Below, one piece after another: positions 21,180 through 31,846 of a stretch of DNA of 64,000 bases (the first letter of the stretch is position 1; every line of letters starts with the position of its first letter). Below the pieces are notes generated by a model. That model was not told the DNA's origin. It made no database searches and saw nothing but the letters and a program-made list of their open reading frames with translations. The stretch is from positions 8,233,723-8,297,722 of the forward strand of contig NC_057866.1 in NCBI RefSeq assembly GCF_019393635.1, written 5' to 3'. The DNA is from Dromiciops gliroides (lineage: Eukaryota > Chordata > Mammalia > Microbiotheria > Microbiotheriidae). The position numbers and the translations under genes are program-made.

Positions 21180-21730
21180 GCGCTGGGTCACCACTGATAG
21201 AAGTCCATTTCAGAATCACAGAATTGGAAAAGTGAAAGGGACTCTAGTGGCCAAGTAGAGTCCGAGCCACACCCAGGTGAGACCCTCAGCTGAGGAAGGG
21301 ATCAAGGGGCTGGTAATAGGACCCCCCCCCTCAGGTGAGCCCCTTAAAGTCTTGGGAAATTATGGGTCAGGAAAGATGAAGGGACTGTGGGTAGCCCAGC
21401 CAGGTTGTGTCAGAAGCAGGATCTGAATCCAGGTCTTTTTGGCTGTAGGCAGGTTCTTTGTCCTCCCCCACTCTGCCCCCCATAGCCAAAGAAAGTGTTG
21501 GTGGTCTGGGAAAGAAAGGCATTAGGGACCCGCAGTGGGGACTGGACGGCAAAGCCAGAAAGGCTTGGAGGAGGTGGCCTTCAATTCGGGCTTTGAGAAC
21601 AGGGAAAGATTCTAAGAGACAAAGGAGGGAGGGAGACAGGGAGGGGGAAGGGAGGCCACTGCGGGCCTGAGCTAATCCTCAATTTGTGTTCAGAGAACGT
21701 AGTCTGTGCCCTGCGGCTGCTGCTGCAGTG
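21180..21730. other. Mostly unique, one old repeat scrap
   Basis: 'ttcagaatcacagaattggaaaagtgaaagggactctagtgg' (21208-21250) is an old therian repeat. The remainder is purine-rich with no gene seen. Confidence 0.4.
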
Positions 21731-21744
21731 GTTGCCAAGGAAAC
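21731..21744. promoter_or_regulatory. Second RFX X-box-like palindrome
   Basis: GTTGCCAAGGAAAC has a perfect left half-site and a right half-site with one change. It lies in unique sequence after CTGCGGCTGCTGCTGCAG. In reverse complement the 17764 motif matches it at 12 of 14 bases. Confidence 0.4.
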
Positions 21745-21867
21745 CAGACACAGTCACATACAAAGTGCTTCTTCAGGCCTGATGGGAGACTCAGGTAATC
21801 AGAGTCTGAAGGAGGGAGGGCTCCTTTCAGCCCATCAGAGAAGCCCTGGCTCAAAGCATCATGTCTC

Positions 21868-22012
21868 CAATTGGAAGGGACCCGGAGGCCATGGAGTCCA
21901 ACACACTCAACTTGCCCCAAACCACACAGTCAGCATCAAAGGCAGGATTTGAATCCAGGTCCATGGACTCCAAAGCAAGCGCTCTCTCCACTATACCACA
22001 CTGCCTTGTAAA
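21868..22012 (-). mobile_element. MIR3-type fragment
   Basis: 'ccaattggaagggacccggaggccatggagtccaac', 'ggcaggatttgaatccaggtcc' and 'gctctctccactataccacactgcc' in the expected antisense order. Confidence 0.65.
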
Positions 22013-22462
22013 TCCTTGTCACGGAGTTTGACCTTTGGGGTCACTGAGCCCACCCCCTTCATTTTACATGTAGCCCATCTAAAGCATCTGATAGTCCTCC
22101 CAGCTTCCACATGGGATCCCCAGAGGGTGGCTGGAGCTCAGGCTTCCTCCTGAGCATCTGGGGGGGGGTCTTTCTAATTGTTATTGGCTCAAGTCCCCAT
22201 TCTGATTGGCTTTCCCCAATATCACTCACCCCATGCCAGTTCATGCTCTCCTTATTACCATTTATTAGCATCCCACTAACAAGTGAGCAAAGAGAGATTT
22301 ACTAAGATTTAGTGAGAACAGGCATTACAAAAACATCCTCCCCCAAGGCCTGCTTCCTTTCTCCCATGGGTGAATTCTTCACGGAGCCTCCATTTTGGGA
22401 GCTGTCTGTATTCTCTTCCATATTCTCTTCCTCCATCTCCCATCCCCGACTCTGGCACATCA

Positions 22463-22616
22463 CACACAGACACACACACTCACACATGAAGACACACACA
22501 GAGATACACACACACTCACACACGCGCACACACTCATACACACTCACACACACACACACTCATACACACTCACACACACACACACACTCATACACACTCA
22601 CACACACACACACACC
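22463..22616. repeat. (CA)n array with nested 26-30 bp units
   Basis: CACACA tracts are interrupted by TCATACACACTCACAC blocks that repeat at least three times with lengthening CA runs, giving a minisatellite built from a microsatellite. Confidence 0.9.
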
Positions 22617-22894
22617 GAGGAAGATGAAGGATGCAAAGCCAGGCTGGCTCAAAGACCACTTTATTGAGAGGGGAACAGTGGAGGCAGGGTGGGGTGAGGA
22701 TGTTAGTATTGCTTTCTTTTTAACCAAACCTCAGTACCAGCCATGTGCACTGTTCAACATAGAGGTCTGCTGTGCTTTGAGGTGGAGGCTGGACTCTTTC
22801 CCTGCCCCCAGAATGATGTTGTAGGTTTGAATCTCAGCTTCTAAGTCATCGTGGCCATCAGAGGTGACCCAAGACCAGGCCTTATCTCTTGTGA

Positions 22895-23280
22895 ATCTCC
22901 TTAGAGCCTGGGAGGTTGGGGCTATTATTAGCCTTGTTTTTCTGATGAGGAAACAGAGAGATTAAGGGGCTTCCTCCAGGTCACAGACTGGGGATTCCCA
23001 CCTCAGACCTCGATTCCAAATCCAAGGATCTTCCTGCTATACTTTGTGTCTTCTCCAAACTCTTACCCTTGATAGGCCTCAGTTTACCCAGCTATAAAAA
23101 CACTGAGTGGGTTGAACTAGCATCATAGATATGTAGCTTGAAGGAACACTAGAAGCCATTTAGCCCAAATCTCTCATTTTATAAGTTAAAACCCAGCAAA
23201 GTTAAGTGAGTTACCCAGGGTCACACAGATAGAAAATGGCAGAGTTGGGATTTGAACCCAGGGCCCCTGCCTCCAAGTCT
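22895..23280 (-). mobile_element. Two antisense MIR-type fragments
   Basis: 22895-23040 has 'ctgatgaggaaacagagagattaaggggcttcctccaggtcac'. 23120-23280 has 'ttaagtgagttacccagggtcacacagatag' and 'tgggatttgaacccagggcccctgcctcc'. Confidence 0.7.
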
Positions 23281-23300
23281 CTCTCTCTCTCCCTCTCTTT

Positions 23301-23435
23301 GTGGGGCAATGAGAGTTAAGTGACTTGCCCAGGATCATGCAGCTATTAAGTGTCAAGTGTCTGAGGCTGGATTTGAACTCAGGTCCTCCTGAATCTAGGC
23401 TGGTGCTATATCCACTGCACCGCCTAGCTTCCCCC
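23301..23435 (-). mobile_element. Young marsupial SINE
   Basis: From GTGGGGCAATGAGAG to CGCCTAGCTTCCCCC, preceded by a (CT)n run. B box and head are complete. Confidence 0.85.
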
Positions 23436-23920
23436 AGAGTGGAAGATCTCTATACCCAATGTTTAAATTTATGTTTCCACTAGATGCTATTGCAGACCAG
23501 GGTCTGGGTTTTAAGCTCCCTTGTCCCTGGAGTTGAAGATACTGCCTTGGACTGTGAACACCAAGGAAGTGATGACTTAAACCACTCTAAGCCAGCTTCT
23601 GTGGCTAGCGTAGGTACAGGGACTGGCCTGGGGCATCCAGAGCCCTGGGTGGAAGACCCACGTGTGTCCTGGAGGCTTGAACATGTTCTCCTTTGGCCTC
23701 AGGCCTATGCTAGGGGGAGTTTACAACCAGCCCAGGAAGCCGGGCCTTTCCACAGTCCTTAAAGACTCCAGCTACTCCCTTTAAGCCTGGTGGGAATGTT
23801 AATGAATATTTCATCTATTTCTACTTGCCTCTAATGATATCATTTATTATAAAAATGAACCAAACTAATCTGGGTGCGGGGCAGGGGGAGGAAGGCTCTT
23901 GGACTGGCTTGCATTTATAG
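23436..23920. other. Unique stretch, no gene seen
   Basis: A 92-codon plus-strand frame (23484-23762) has no recognised domain or signal. I see no other structure. Confidence 0.4.
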
Positions 23921-23924
23921 CCTG

Positions 23925-24185
23925 GACCACTCCCTGAGGACAGAGCACTGGACCTGGAGTTAGGGAAACCTGAATTCAAATCCTGCCTCAGACACTTACT
24001 AGCCATGTGTCCCTAGGTAAGTCCATTAACTTTGGCCCACCTCAGTTTCCTCAACTGTAAAAGGAGGATAATAATAGCACTTAGCTCCTAGGTTTTTTGT
24101 GAGGATGAACCGAAATAATATTTGTAAAACACTTGGCAAACTTTAAAGCACTTTTTAAAATACTATTTGTCATTGTCATTATTAC
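23925..24185 (+). mobile_element. MIR-type SINE
   Basis: 'cctggagttagggaaacctgaattcaaatcctgcctcagacac', 'ctcagtttcctcaactgtaaaaggaggataataatagc' and 'aaacacttggcaaactttaaagcac' in order. Confidence 0.8.
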
Positions 24186-24310
24186 AGTTCAATTCAGCAA
24201 ACATTTATTAAGCATCTACCAAGTACGAGGTCTGGGAGAGGTGCTAGCCAATGCTATTCTCAGGGAGCAGCCTCCAGGTTCTGGGCCAAACTCTCTTAAC
24301 AGAGCAGCCC
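24186..24310 (-). mobile_element. L2 3' end, antisense
   Basis: 'ttcaattcagcaaacatttattaagcatctaccaagtacgag' begins the reverse complement of the L2 terminus. It fades after about 24310. Confidence 0.7.
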
Positions 24311-24807
24311 CCGGACCCTGGCTCACTGGGTCAGCTCCCTGGGCTGGGCCCAGAGGCAGTGGGAGGTTATTTCAGTGTCCAGCTGACATTCATAGAGTGT
24401 TTGGAGGTTGGCAAAGCACGTTCTGGGTGTTATCTCCCTGGATCTTCCCAAGAAGCCTGGGAAGTGGGTGCTTTAGGCCCAGGGACCATGAAAAGGAGAT
24501 CACTGCAGCGGATGAGCAGGGCCTGGGCTGATTATTGGTTACAGGATGGAGAGAAAGGGCCAAAGGGAAGACCAAGGAGGCAGAACATGTGGGCTGAGGG
24601 TGTGGGAGGAGATAGACAGGAAGAGTGGCGGGCTCTTCAAAGAAAGAGAGAAGTTTGGATGAGGGTGGTTAGAAGGAAGAGATAATGAGTTCTGTGTGGG
24701 CCTCTTTGAGTCACAGCTATCTCAGGAACATTCCATGGAAATGTCTGATAGACAGTTGGTGAGTGGGGACTGATCCCCGGACTGGCTCTCCAGATCTGCC
24801 TGCCTCG

Positions 24808-24952
24808 GGGGGCAGTGGATAAAGCACTGGCCTTGGATTCAGGAGGACCTGAGTTCAAATCCAGCCTCAGACACTTGGCACTTATACTAGCTGTGTGACC
24901 CTAGGCAAGTCACTTAACCCTCATTGCCCTGCAAAACAAAACAAAACAAAAA
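24808..24952 (+). mobile_element. Young SINE lacking part of its head, perfect 18-bp TSD
   Basis: CCAGATCTGCCTGCCTCG flanks it exactly at 24790-24807 and 24953-24970. The head is shortened to GGGGGCAGTGG, losing about 13 bases that include CAGCTAGGTGGCG. B box, CORE and (AAAAC)n tail are intact. Confidence 0.95.
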
Positions 24953-25099
24953 CCAGATCTGCCTGCCTCGAGATGACTGTTGAACCTGTGGGAGCCTACA
25001 AGGTTGAGGCCACCTCGTCCTCAGACACTGGAGAAGAGGAGAGACTGAAGAATGATAGAGAGGGATCCTAAAATCAATGACAATAGAGTTAGAACTGGG

Positions 25100-25230
25100 A
25101 GAAGCACCCATTCTACAGGTGACAAAATTGAGGCATCGAACAACTTACTGAAGGGCACAAAGATAGACAAAATCAGAGGTGGAATTTGAACCCAGTTTGA
25201 CTCCAAGTCCAGCCCCCTTTCCTTAGCACC
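25100..25230 (-). mobile_element. MIR-type fragment
   Basis: 'ctacaggtgacaaaattgaggcatcgaacaac' and 'ggtggaatttgaacccagtttgactccaag' in antisense order. Confidence 0.6.
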
Positions 25231-25449
25231 CTGGAGATGACATTTTCTTTTTACAGAGGGAACCGAGGCATGAAGTGGGGGCGAAGAGGGAAGGAGCTCC
25301 CAATGGATGGCCCCCAATGCTTTAGGGGGCTAAGGTCCCCTACCAGCTCATCCCCCAGTGTGGAACTTTGTCCTCAAGCTGCCTCTTTCCAGCTTCAATG
25401 GGCAAAGGCTGGTAACTAGGGAAAGGTTAGAAACAGACACAGGAAGTGA

Positions 25450-26230
25450 CTCCTAAAGATACAGCCCCGCCCTCTCATCTGGAAGAGGCTGGTGCACCTG
25501 AGACCCACGTGGAGGAAGTGACTTGCCTCAGGTCACTCACTGAGTCAGTGGCTAAGGCAGGACTAGAACCTGGGGCCCCCTGGGGCTCAACTCATCCCTC
25601 CGGCCCACAGGCCCCTGCTCTCCTTCCTCATTCCTGCCACCCAAACAGGTCCCAGTCCAGTCCAGAGTCTCACAGAGCTCCAGCACAGCAGATTTTCTGA
25701 AGGGCTGGGAAAGCTTGTCCAATGAAAACATGGACTTTTCCTGGGAAAGGGCTCAATCTTGTGTGAGCCGTCAGTCTTCCGGACCTGAGTGTGCTTTCAG
25801 CACCGGCATGGTGGACAGACACCATTCATTTCTCTCTTCTTGGAATGAGCTGGAGATGCCCCGTGGGACATGCCAAGGTAGCTGAATTCAAGGCTCTCTA
25901 GGGCTGCCGTTCAATGCCGTTAAGATTTCCCCCTGGCCATTGACCTTGAAGGAGTCTCTTTGGGAGTTTGAAGGGGGTTGTTTCAAGACATTGTCTGACA
26001 CTGGGACAGAGAGCCTACTGGGCTTTCAGTCCACAACCTGGACAATAAGCCTCAAGCTACCTCTCTGGAAGGGCTGCCTCTCTGAGCTGGCTGCTGGGGC
26101 TCCATCCAGGAGCCAAATAACTCCCGAAAGGGGAGCCCCAGCCCCAGCTCCGAAGGCATGTGGAGGACCAGGGAACCACTTAGGAAGAAGGAACATTAGC
26201 ATCTCAGCAAGAACTCCTGCTTTCATCCTA
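25450..26230. other. Unique stretch with a MIR scrap
   Basis: 'ggaagtgacttgcctcaggtcactc' (25513-25540) is an antisense MIR CORE. The rest holds no gene or repeat I can support. Confidence 0.4.
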
Positions 26231-26231
26231 A

Positions 26232-26400
26232 GAGCATTTAAGAACATACTATGAGCCAAGTACTGGGCCAGGTGCTGGACAGAAAAAGCCAAATCCAGGC
26301 ACTCCCTGTCCTCTATGAGCTTATATTTCACTGGGATGGGAGGGGGAAATACCATATACACCAAGGAAGAAAAACAAATGCTAAACAAAATGAAGATAAT
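26232..26400 (-). mobile_element. L2 3' end, antisense
   Basis: 'catactatgagccaagtactgggccaggtgctggac' followed by 'cactccctgtcctctatgagcttatatttc'. Confidence 0.75.
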
Positions 26401-26401
26401 C

Positions 26402-26402
26402 T

Positions 26403-26434
<32 letters not shown>
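26402..26434. repeat. (TG)n(AG)n compound microsatellite
   Basis: It sits at the tail end of the adjoining antisense SINE and probably grew from that tail. Confidence 0.85.
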
Positions 26435-26436
<2 letters not shown>

Positions 26437-26567
26437 GCAATTGGGGTTAAGTGACTTGCCCAGGGTCACACAGCTAGTAAGTGTTAAGTGTCTGAGGTCA
26501 GAATTGAACTCAGGTCCTCCTGACTCCAGGGCCAGTGCTCTATCCACTGCACTGCCTAGCTGCCCCC
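26435..26567 (-). mobile_element. Young marsupial SINE inserted into an L1 target duplication
   Basis: From GAGGCAATTGGGGTT to CTAGCTGCCCC. The flanking AGATAATC is seen at 26394-26401 and again at 26569-26576. Confidence 0.85.
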
Positions 26568-26576
26568 TAGATAATC

Positions 26577-26805
26577 ATTTTTAAATAAAAGTATTTTATT
26601 ATTTTCCAGTTCCATGTAAGGACAGTTTTCAACATTTGTTTTCACAGGATTTTTAGTTCTAAATTTTTTTCTCCCACCCTCCCTTCCCTCTCCCCTCTTC
26701 AAGACAGAAAGCAGTCTGATATAGGTTGTATATGTACAATCACATTAAAGATATTTCTGCATTAGTCATCTGGTGAAAGCAGAATCAGAGCACAAGGAAA
26801 AACCA
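26577..26805 (-). mobile_element. 5'-truncated L1, 3' UTR only
   Basis: Reverse complement of the L1 terminus (poly-T start, 'gttttcaacatttg', C-rich complement of the G run, 'gatataggttgtat'). AAAATGAAGATAATC occurs left (26387-26401) and right (26806-26820), marking its target duplication. Confidence 0.85.
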
Positions 26806-26974
26806 AAATGAAGATAATCATTGCCAGAGAGGAGGGTGAGTAGCTCTAATAACTGGGGCAATCTGGAATCTCCAAGGGACTCCAAACCCCAGGGTGGTGC
26901 TCTGAATTAGGGGATTGAAGAGATTTCTGGGGGGAAACTGGGCCTTACCAGAGCAGTCAAGAATTGTATAAACT

Positions 26975-27002
26975 AAAAAACATTTTTTTAGTTAAAAAAA
27001 AA
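26975..27002. mobile_element. 28-bp retro-insertion with 16-bp TSD
   Basis: An A-rich 28-bp segment (A6 C A T7 AGTT A9) lies between two exact copies of AAGAATTGTATAAACT (26959-26974 and 27003-27018). This is the footprint of LINE-mediated insertion of almost nothing but a tail. Confidence 0.8.
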
Positions 27003-27249
27003 AAGAATTGTATAAACTGTTTACATCTCCCAGAAGGCCTTGGTTTTTGTTCTGTTTCATCAGTGGATTGAAATAAAGTCCATCTTGTAATGGGTAAACA
27101 GTATTACTTGAGGCACATGCATGGGAAATGCTGACTTAGCCTGGGCTTCCCAGAGGAAACTTGAGGTGAAAACAAAGTAAACTAAAGAGTGGCAACCTGG
27201 GAGGAAAGTCCAGAGTCTGGAGTGTTTGGATTACATAACAAGTGAAAAA

Positions 27250-28200
27250 CGTCTGCTCTTAAGTAGAAAGGACTTGTCTAGGTCATACTGCTGGTAACAA
27301 AGCTGGGGTTTGAACCCAAGTTTCAGACGTTGCTATGTAGATTGTAACCCCAGCCCCAAAGCCCAGAAGCATGGGACTCTCTCCCAATGGGCCAAGGTAA
27401 AGGATCTGCCCTGCTGCAGGACAGGTGTTCCAGGGTTGGCACGAGCAGGAAAAAGGAGAACTGACCAGTCTTCTTCAAGCTCTGAGTCAGTTCAGGCATT
27501 CCTGGCTTCCAGCATTGAGAGGGAAACTGGCGAGGCCAACCCCAAGGATTCAGAGTGCTTCGGGGAAGGACTCTGGGAAGGCATGGGGGGAGCTGTCCCT
27601 CTCCATCATGTCCCTCTCCCCTGCTGGCTACATTAGGCACTGCAGGGAGTTCCTGCTGGGTGGGATCTAGAACACTCTCTGAGCTTAAACTGAGTTCTCT
27701 CATTCCCAATGGGAGAACTCCTTCACTCTGCATTGTCTGGTACACTGTATTCCCTTACAGAGCCCCTCTCTGATTTCTGTTTGGATTTGGATAATTGGAT
27801 TTTCTTGGCTAGTTGCTACATGTGTTTGCATTGGGGAGCTGCTGTCTGGAGGGAAAGAGACCAAGCCTTGGATGTAGACCTTGGGGTCCCCCTCCTTCCC
27901 CTCCAAATTCAAAACCACCATCCAAAGTTGGGTTGAAGTTGAAACTCACCTCCCTTAGACTAATAAGCTTGAAGGGAGCAGAAAGATAGAATTTTAGCCT
28001 GGTCCCTCTTTCTCTCTGAGGAGAACAGAACAGCAGCCTCCGGCTCCAACCTCCTGCTTCATTTCCTGGCAGGAATTAAAGTCTCCTTTGGAGAAGACAC
28101 TAGATTTGTCTATTCTGCCTCCCCTGGGGAAACACGAAAATACCCCCATGCCATATATGGGGCATGGCCCTCTCAACTCATGGGCCCTGCCACATATATG
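27250..28200. other. Mostly unique stretch, no gene seen
   Basis: 'ggacttgtctaggtcatactgctggtaac' (27268-27297) is an antisense MIR scrap. Overlapping frames at 27310-27770 on both strands show no recognisable protein and no exon structure. Confidence 0.4.
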
Positions 28201-28202
28201 CA

Positions 28203-28226
28203 TGTGTGTGTGTGTGTGTGTGTGTA
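28203..28226. repeat. (TG)n microsatellite
   Basis: About eleven TG units immediately left of a MITE. Confidence 0.85.
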
Positions 28227-28227
28227 T

Positions 28228-28305
28228 CAGGATGTCCCAAAAGTCTTAGTGCTGTCTTATACTATTAGGGCTTTAAAGTGCACTAAGACTTTTGAGAAAC
28301 CTTTG
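28228..28305. mobile_element. 78-bp mariner-type MITE
   Basis: Inverted arms share a perfect CAAAAGTCTTAGTGC / GCACTAAGACTTTTG core around a 25-bp centre, with CAGGATGTCCCAAAAGT at the left end. The 'CCAAAAGTC' terminal style is that of mariner elements. TA dinucleotides lie just outside. Confidence 0.7.
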
Positions 28306-29095
28306 TATCCATACACAGCATATATGGATGTTTATGCACATATTTAATGCTGCTCAGATCTACAGGAGAGCTCTTCTGCCCTCTCCTTACATCAGTGATC
28401 TCATCTGTTCTTCCCAACCTCCCTGGTAACAGCGGGAGGGAGGGAATTGCTATTCCCACTCATCATGGCAGAAGCTGAAACCATGGAGAGCAAATGGCTC
28501 CGTGCGTCACTAGGAGCTCCCGGATTGGCTGGAGAGAGAGGAGGGGGAAGGCGAGACCAGTCAGCCATCTCAGGAAGCCAGGGCCTTGCTTTCTCTCTCT
28601 GTAGATGGGGATAGAAATCAAAATGGAGGTGGGCCTGGGGTGGGGTCAGGATGGAGATGGAGAGAAATGCTCACAAGAAGCAGAAATAGAGCTAGGGACA
28701 GATTGGGGGGTGGATGCTCCCAGGGAGAGATGGGGATAGAGATGGAGACAGACAGGAAGAGGGATTTCTTCCAAATTCCAGCAGCAGCCCCTCCTGACCA
28801 TCCTCCAGATGGGTGATGGTTGTTTGGGGGTAATCAGTTATGCACATCACCACCCTGAGGCCCAATCCAATCCCTTCTCTGGCACCAAAATACCCAAGAG
28901 ATGCATAAATCCAACAGCACGAGCATTTATTTAAGAGCTGGCACATGTAAGTAATGAGGAAGGGAATGAAGCTGTCAAAGCATCCCCTTAGCCCAGGAAT
29001 AGGAACAGAGCCTTTCCAGGGCAGATAGAATCCTCCTGGGGGCTTAGGGAGCCCTAGACGCTGTCTGCCTCTGCAGCTGTGTTTTGGCTAAGGCT
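28306..29095. other. Unique stretch, purine-rich centre
   Basis: 28500-28535 has TGCGTCAC and a reversed CCAAT word (GATTGGCT) close together, which is weakly promoter-like. No gene seen. Confidence 0.35.
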
Positions 29096-29099
29096 GGGT

Positions 29100-29480
29100 C
29101 TGCTTAAGCCTGGAGTCCAACTGAGGCTTAGCAATGGCATCTCCCTTCTGCAAGGTTACTCTGTGACTTTGGGTGAGTCATCTCTCAGTCTCTTATCCTA
29201 TAAAATGGGCCTAATGATGCCCAGGCTCTTTTACCTACATCACAGGGTGGCTAGAAGGCTCAAAAATGGCTGTAAAGGGGCAGCTAGGTGGCACAGTGAA
29301 TCGATAACCAGCTCTGGAGTCAAGAAGACCTGAGTTCAAATTTGGCCTCAGATACTTGGTAGCTGTGTGACCCTGGGCAAGTCACTTAGCCCCAATTGCC
29401 CTCCCCCCACCAAAAATGACTGTAAAATACTTTGCAAACTCTGAAGTTCAGTGTAAATAACAACTTTTGTTATTCTTTTT
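29100..29480 (+). mobile_element. MIR-type SINE interrupted by a young SINE
   Basis: CORE 'ctctgtgactttgggtgagtcatc' and 'tataaaatgggcctaatg' on the left, and the tail 'taaaatactttgcaaactctgaag' on the right of the insertion at 29277-29411. Confidence 0.75.
29277..29411 (+). mobile_element. Young marsupial SINE
   Basis: Head GGGGCAGCTAGGTGGCACAG. 15-bp target duplication AAAAATGGCTGTAAA (29262-29276) / AAAAATGACTGTAAA (29412-29426), one mismatch. Confidence 0.9.
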
Positions 29481-29879
29481 GATATAATTGTGTCAGTAGA
29501 TGTGTGACCTCATTTGGCACCCTCCTGCAGCTGGAAGAGACCCTACCTGAGGGTAGCCCAGAAAGTGACAGACACACACACAGAGGCAGCTGTGCGATGT
29601 GGCCTTGCAGGCAGCAACTGTCTAAGGTGGAAGGTTGGTAGGAGGAGAGGCCTTGGGGAAAGTTCAAAAACTAGGGAGAAAGTGTTATAATACAGATGCA
29701 TGTGTGTACAGAGAGAGGCTGACCTCCCCAAGTCAGAGATCCCATCCTTCAGGGCTCCTGGGGTATACCTGAAGGGTACTGGTATAGCTTTGCCTAATGT
29801 CCTGACTGGAGCCTCCCTCCAGTATATTAACTGCCCATGATTAATGCTCCAGTTCCATTTAACCAATTAATATCAATTA

Positions 29880-29998
29880 GCTTTTTGCTGTTGTTGTTTA
29901 GTTGTTTTTCAGTCTCATCTGACTCTTTTGTGACTCCTTTGGGGTTTTCCTGGCAAAGATACTGGAGTGATTTGCCATTTCCTTCTCCAGCAATTAGC
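29880..29998 (-). mobile_element. MAR1-type fragment
   Basis: 'cagtctcatctgactcttttgtgactcctttggggttttcctggcaaagatactggagtgatttgccatttcc' is the non-tRNA module only. Confidence 0.8.
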
Positions 29999-29999
29999 T

Positions 30000-30500
30000 T
30001 TGACAAAAGGATGTTTACTACAAAGATATAGCAAGGACAGAAGTACAAATGTTGGGGCGGCTAGGTGGCGCAGTGGATAGAGCATATCGGCCCTGGAGTC
30101 AGGAGTACCTGACTTCAAATCCGGCCTCAGACACTTAACACTTACTAGCTGTGTGACCTTGGGCAAGTCACTTAACCCCAATTGCCTCACTAAAAAAACA
30201 AAACAAAACAAAAAAGAAGTACAAATGTTGTACCCCAACACCCAGAGACATTCCCTGCTCACCATATCATTTTAGTTCTTGGGGAGAGTGGACTCAAACT
30301 TAAAGCAGGTCCTCCATAGCTTTAGTCCCATCAAGTTCACTTCCCAGTGTGGTCTGGCTGATGGAGGAGCCACCCTCTCAGACACCACTGGGCTGTGTCA
30401 AGCAGCCACTGTCAGACTTCTCACAAGTCCCTGCACCAACTCTAATTCCTAGAAGTCTGGTAGCTTGCTCTCCTGACCTTTCAAATTTCCAAAAGTCAGA
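30000..30500. other. Possible old LTR-like repeat carrying a young SINE
   Basis: The stretch on both sides of the SINE (29998-30038 and 30231-30500) is continuous sequence of LTR-like composition, with no terminal repeats identified. Low certainty. Confidence 0.25.
30055..30214 (+). mobile_element. Young marsupial SINE
   Basis: GGGCGGCTAGGTGGCGCAG head, TTGCCTCAC end, (AAAAC)n tail. Exact 16-bp target duplication AGAAGTACAAATGTTG (30039-30054 and 30215-30230). Confidence 0.95.
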
Positions 30501-30544
30501 GATATTTTCTATCTCCTTCCTTCATTTCAAGACATGAAAGAATA

Positions 30545-30703
30545 TAGGAGCAACTAGGTGGCGCAGTGGATAGAGCACTGGCCCTGGAGTCAGGAGTACC
30601 TGAGTTCAAATCTGGCCTCAGACACTTAACACTTACTAGCTGTGTGACCCTGGGCAAGTCACTTAACCCCAATTGCCTCACTTAAAAAAAAAATTTTTTT
30701 AAA
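30545..30703 (+). mobile_element. Young marsupial SINE
   Basis: GGAGCAACTAGGTGGCGCAG head. Exact 13-bp target duplication ACATGAAAGAATA (30532-30544 and 30704-30716). Confidence 0.95.
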
Positions 30704-30764
30704 ACATGAAAGAATAGTCACAAGAGAGATAGAAGCAATAGCAGTGATATGTTCCCATAGTCAG

Positions 30765-31000
30765 CTAAGTGGTGCTGACTCTAGAATCAGGATAGACCTG
30801 AGTTCAAATCCAGTCTCAGCTCTGTGGCCCTGGGCTAGTCACTTAATCTCTCTCTGTTTGACTCAATTTCCTCATCTGTAAAATGGAGTTGATAATAGCA
30901 TCTACCTCCCAGGGTTGTTGTAAGGATCCAATGAGATAAGAATTGGAAAGCCCTTAGCATGGTGCCCAACATATTATACGCTCTTAGCTTCATGTAGCTT
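30765..31000 (+). mobile_element. MIR-type SINE
   Basis: 'gacctgagttcaaatccagtctcagc', 'caatttcctcatctgtaaaatggag' and 'aaagcccttagcatggtgcccaac'. Confidence 0.8.
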
Positions 31001-31535
31001 TGAGTTGAAAGAGGCCTTCAGCAGCTCACCTCTTCAAATGGCATCCAGGTAGGAGTGAGCCACCCATAAGCCTCTCTGTCTTTTGAATGAGCCCCAGTCC
31101 CAGCTCCCACAGTCAAAAAAAGACCAGGTAGTGAGTGTTTATGCACGCTCCAAAGCTGAGCACAGGGTGCTTGATCAGCAGCACTCTGTTACATGGGCAT
31201 AAATACTACTGAAGTACCAAGTCTTAAGTAGAGTACAGGTCCACGGCTACTCAACCAATAGATGCTGGAGTGGGCGGATGTACATTCCCAGGGCATAGAA
31301 ATTCTCAAGGAGACTGTAGGGAGTGGAGAAGAAAAATGGCAACTAGCCATGTAGCAACTCACTCAACTCCCTTTTGTATCAGAGAGGCAGCACTGACATG
31401 ACAGAACACTGGATTTGGCATCATGAAGACCTGGGTTCTAATCCCACCACAGACACCTATGAGTATGTGGCACTGAGAAAGTCACTTAACCTCTTCTTTA
31501 TTTCCATTTTTTCAACTGTAAAATTGAATGGGGGT

Positions 31536-31693
31536 GGGGCAGCTAGGTGGCACAGTGAATAAAGCACTGGCCCTGGAGTCAGGAGGACCTGAGTTCAAAT
31601 CCGACCTCAGATACTTAAAACTTACTAGCTGTGTGACCCTGGGCAAGTCACTTAACCCCAAATGCCTCACCAAAAGCAAAACAACAACAACAA
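31536..31693 (+). mobile_element. Young marsupial SINE (first of tandem pair)
   Basis: GGGGCAGCTAGGTGGCACAG head to TGCCTCACC, with an (AAC)n-type tail. Confidence 0.9.
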
Positions 31694-31710
31694 ATGTCAG
31701 TTTAAAAAAG

Positions 31711-31846
31711 GGGGGCAGCTAGATGGCACAGTGGATAGAGCACTGGCCCTGGATTCAGGAGGACCTGAGTTCAAATCCGGCCTCAGACACTTGGCACTTA
31801 CTAGCTGTGTGACCCTGGGTAAGTCACTTACCCTTCATTGCCCCAA
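31711..31846 (+). mobile_element. Young marsupial SINE (second of tandem pair)
   Basis: GGGGGGCAGCTAGATGGCAC head to CATTGCCCC. Same orientation, 17 bp after the first. Confidence 0.9.

Noticed and set aside
22312..22824. 170-codon frame with His/Thr repeats
   Set aside because: It is produced by the CA array.
24133..24685. Overlapping frames of 132 and 144 codons on plus
   Set aside because: The first starts in a MIR tail and passes through an L2 end. Neither shows domain content or exon boundaries.
26026..26547. 173-codon minus-strand frame
   Set aside because: It runs through an antisense SINE, a microsatellite and an L2 end. SINE-derived peptides such as GGPEFNSDLRHLTLTSCVTLGKSLNP recur across the window.
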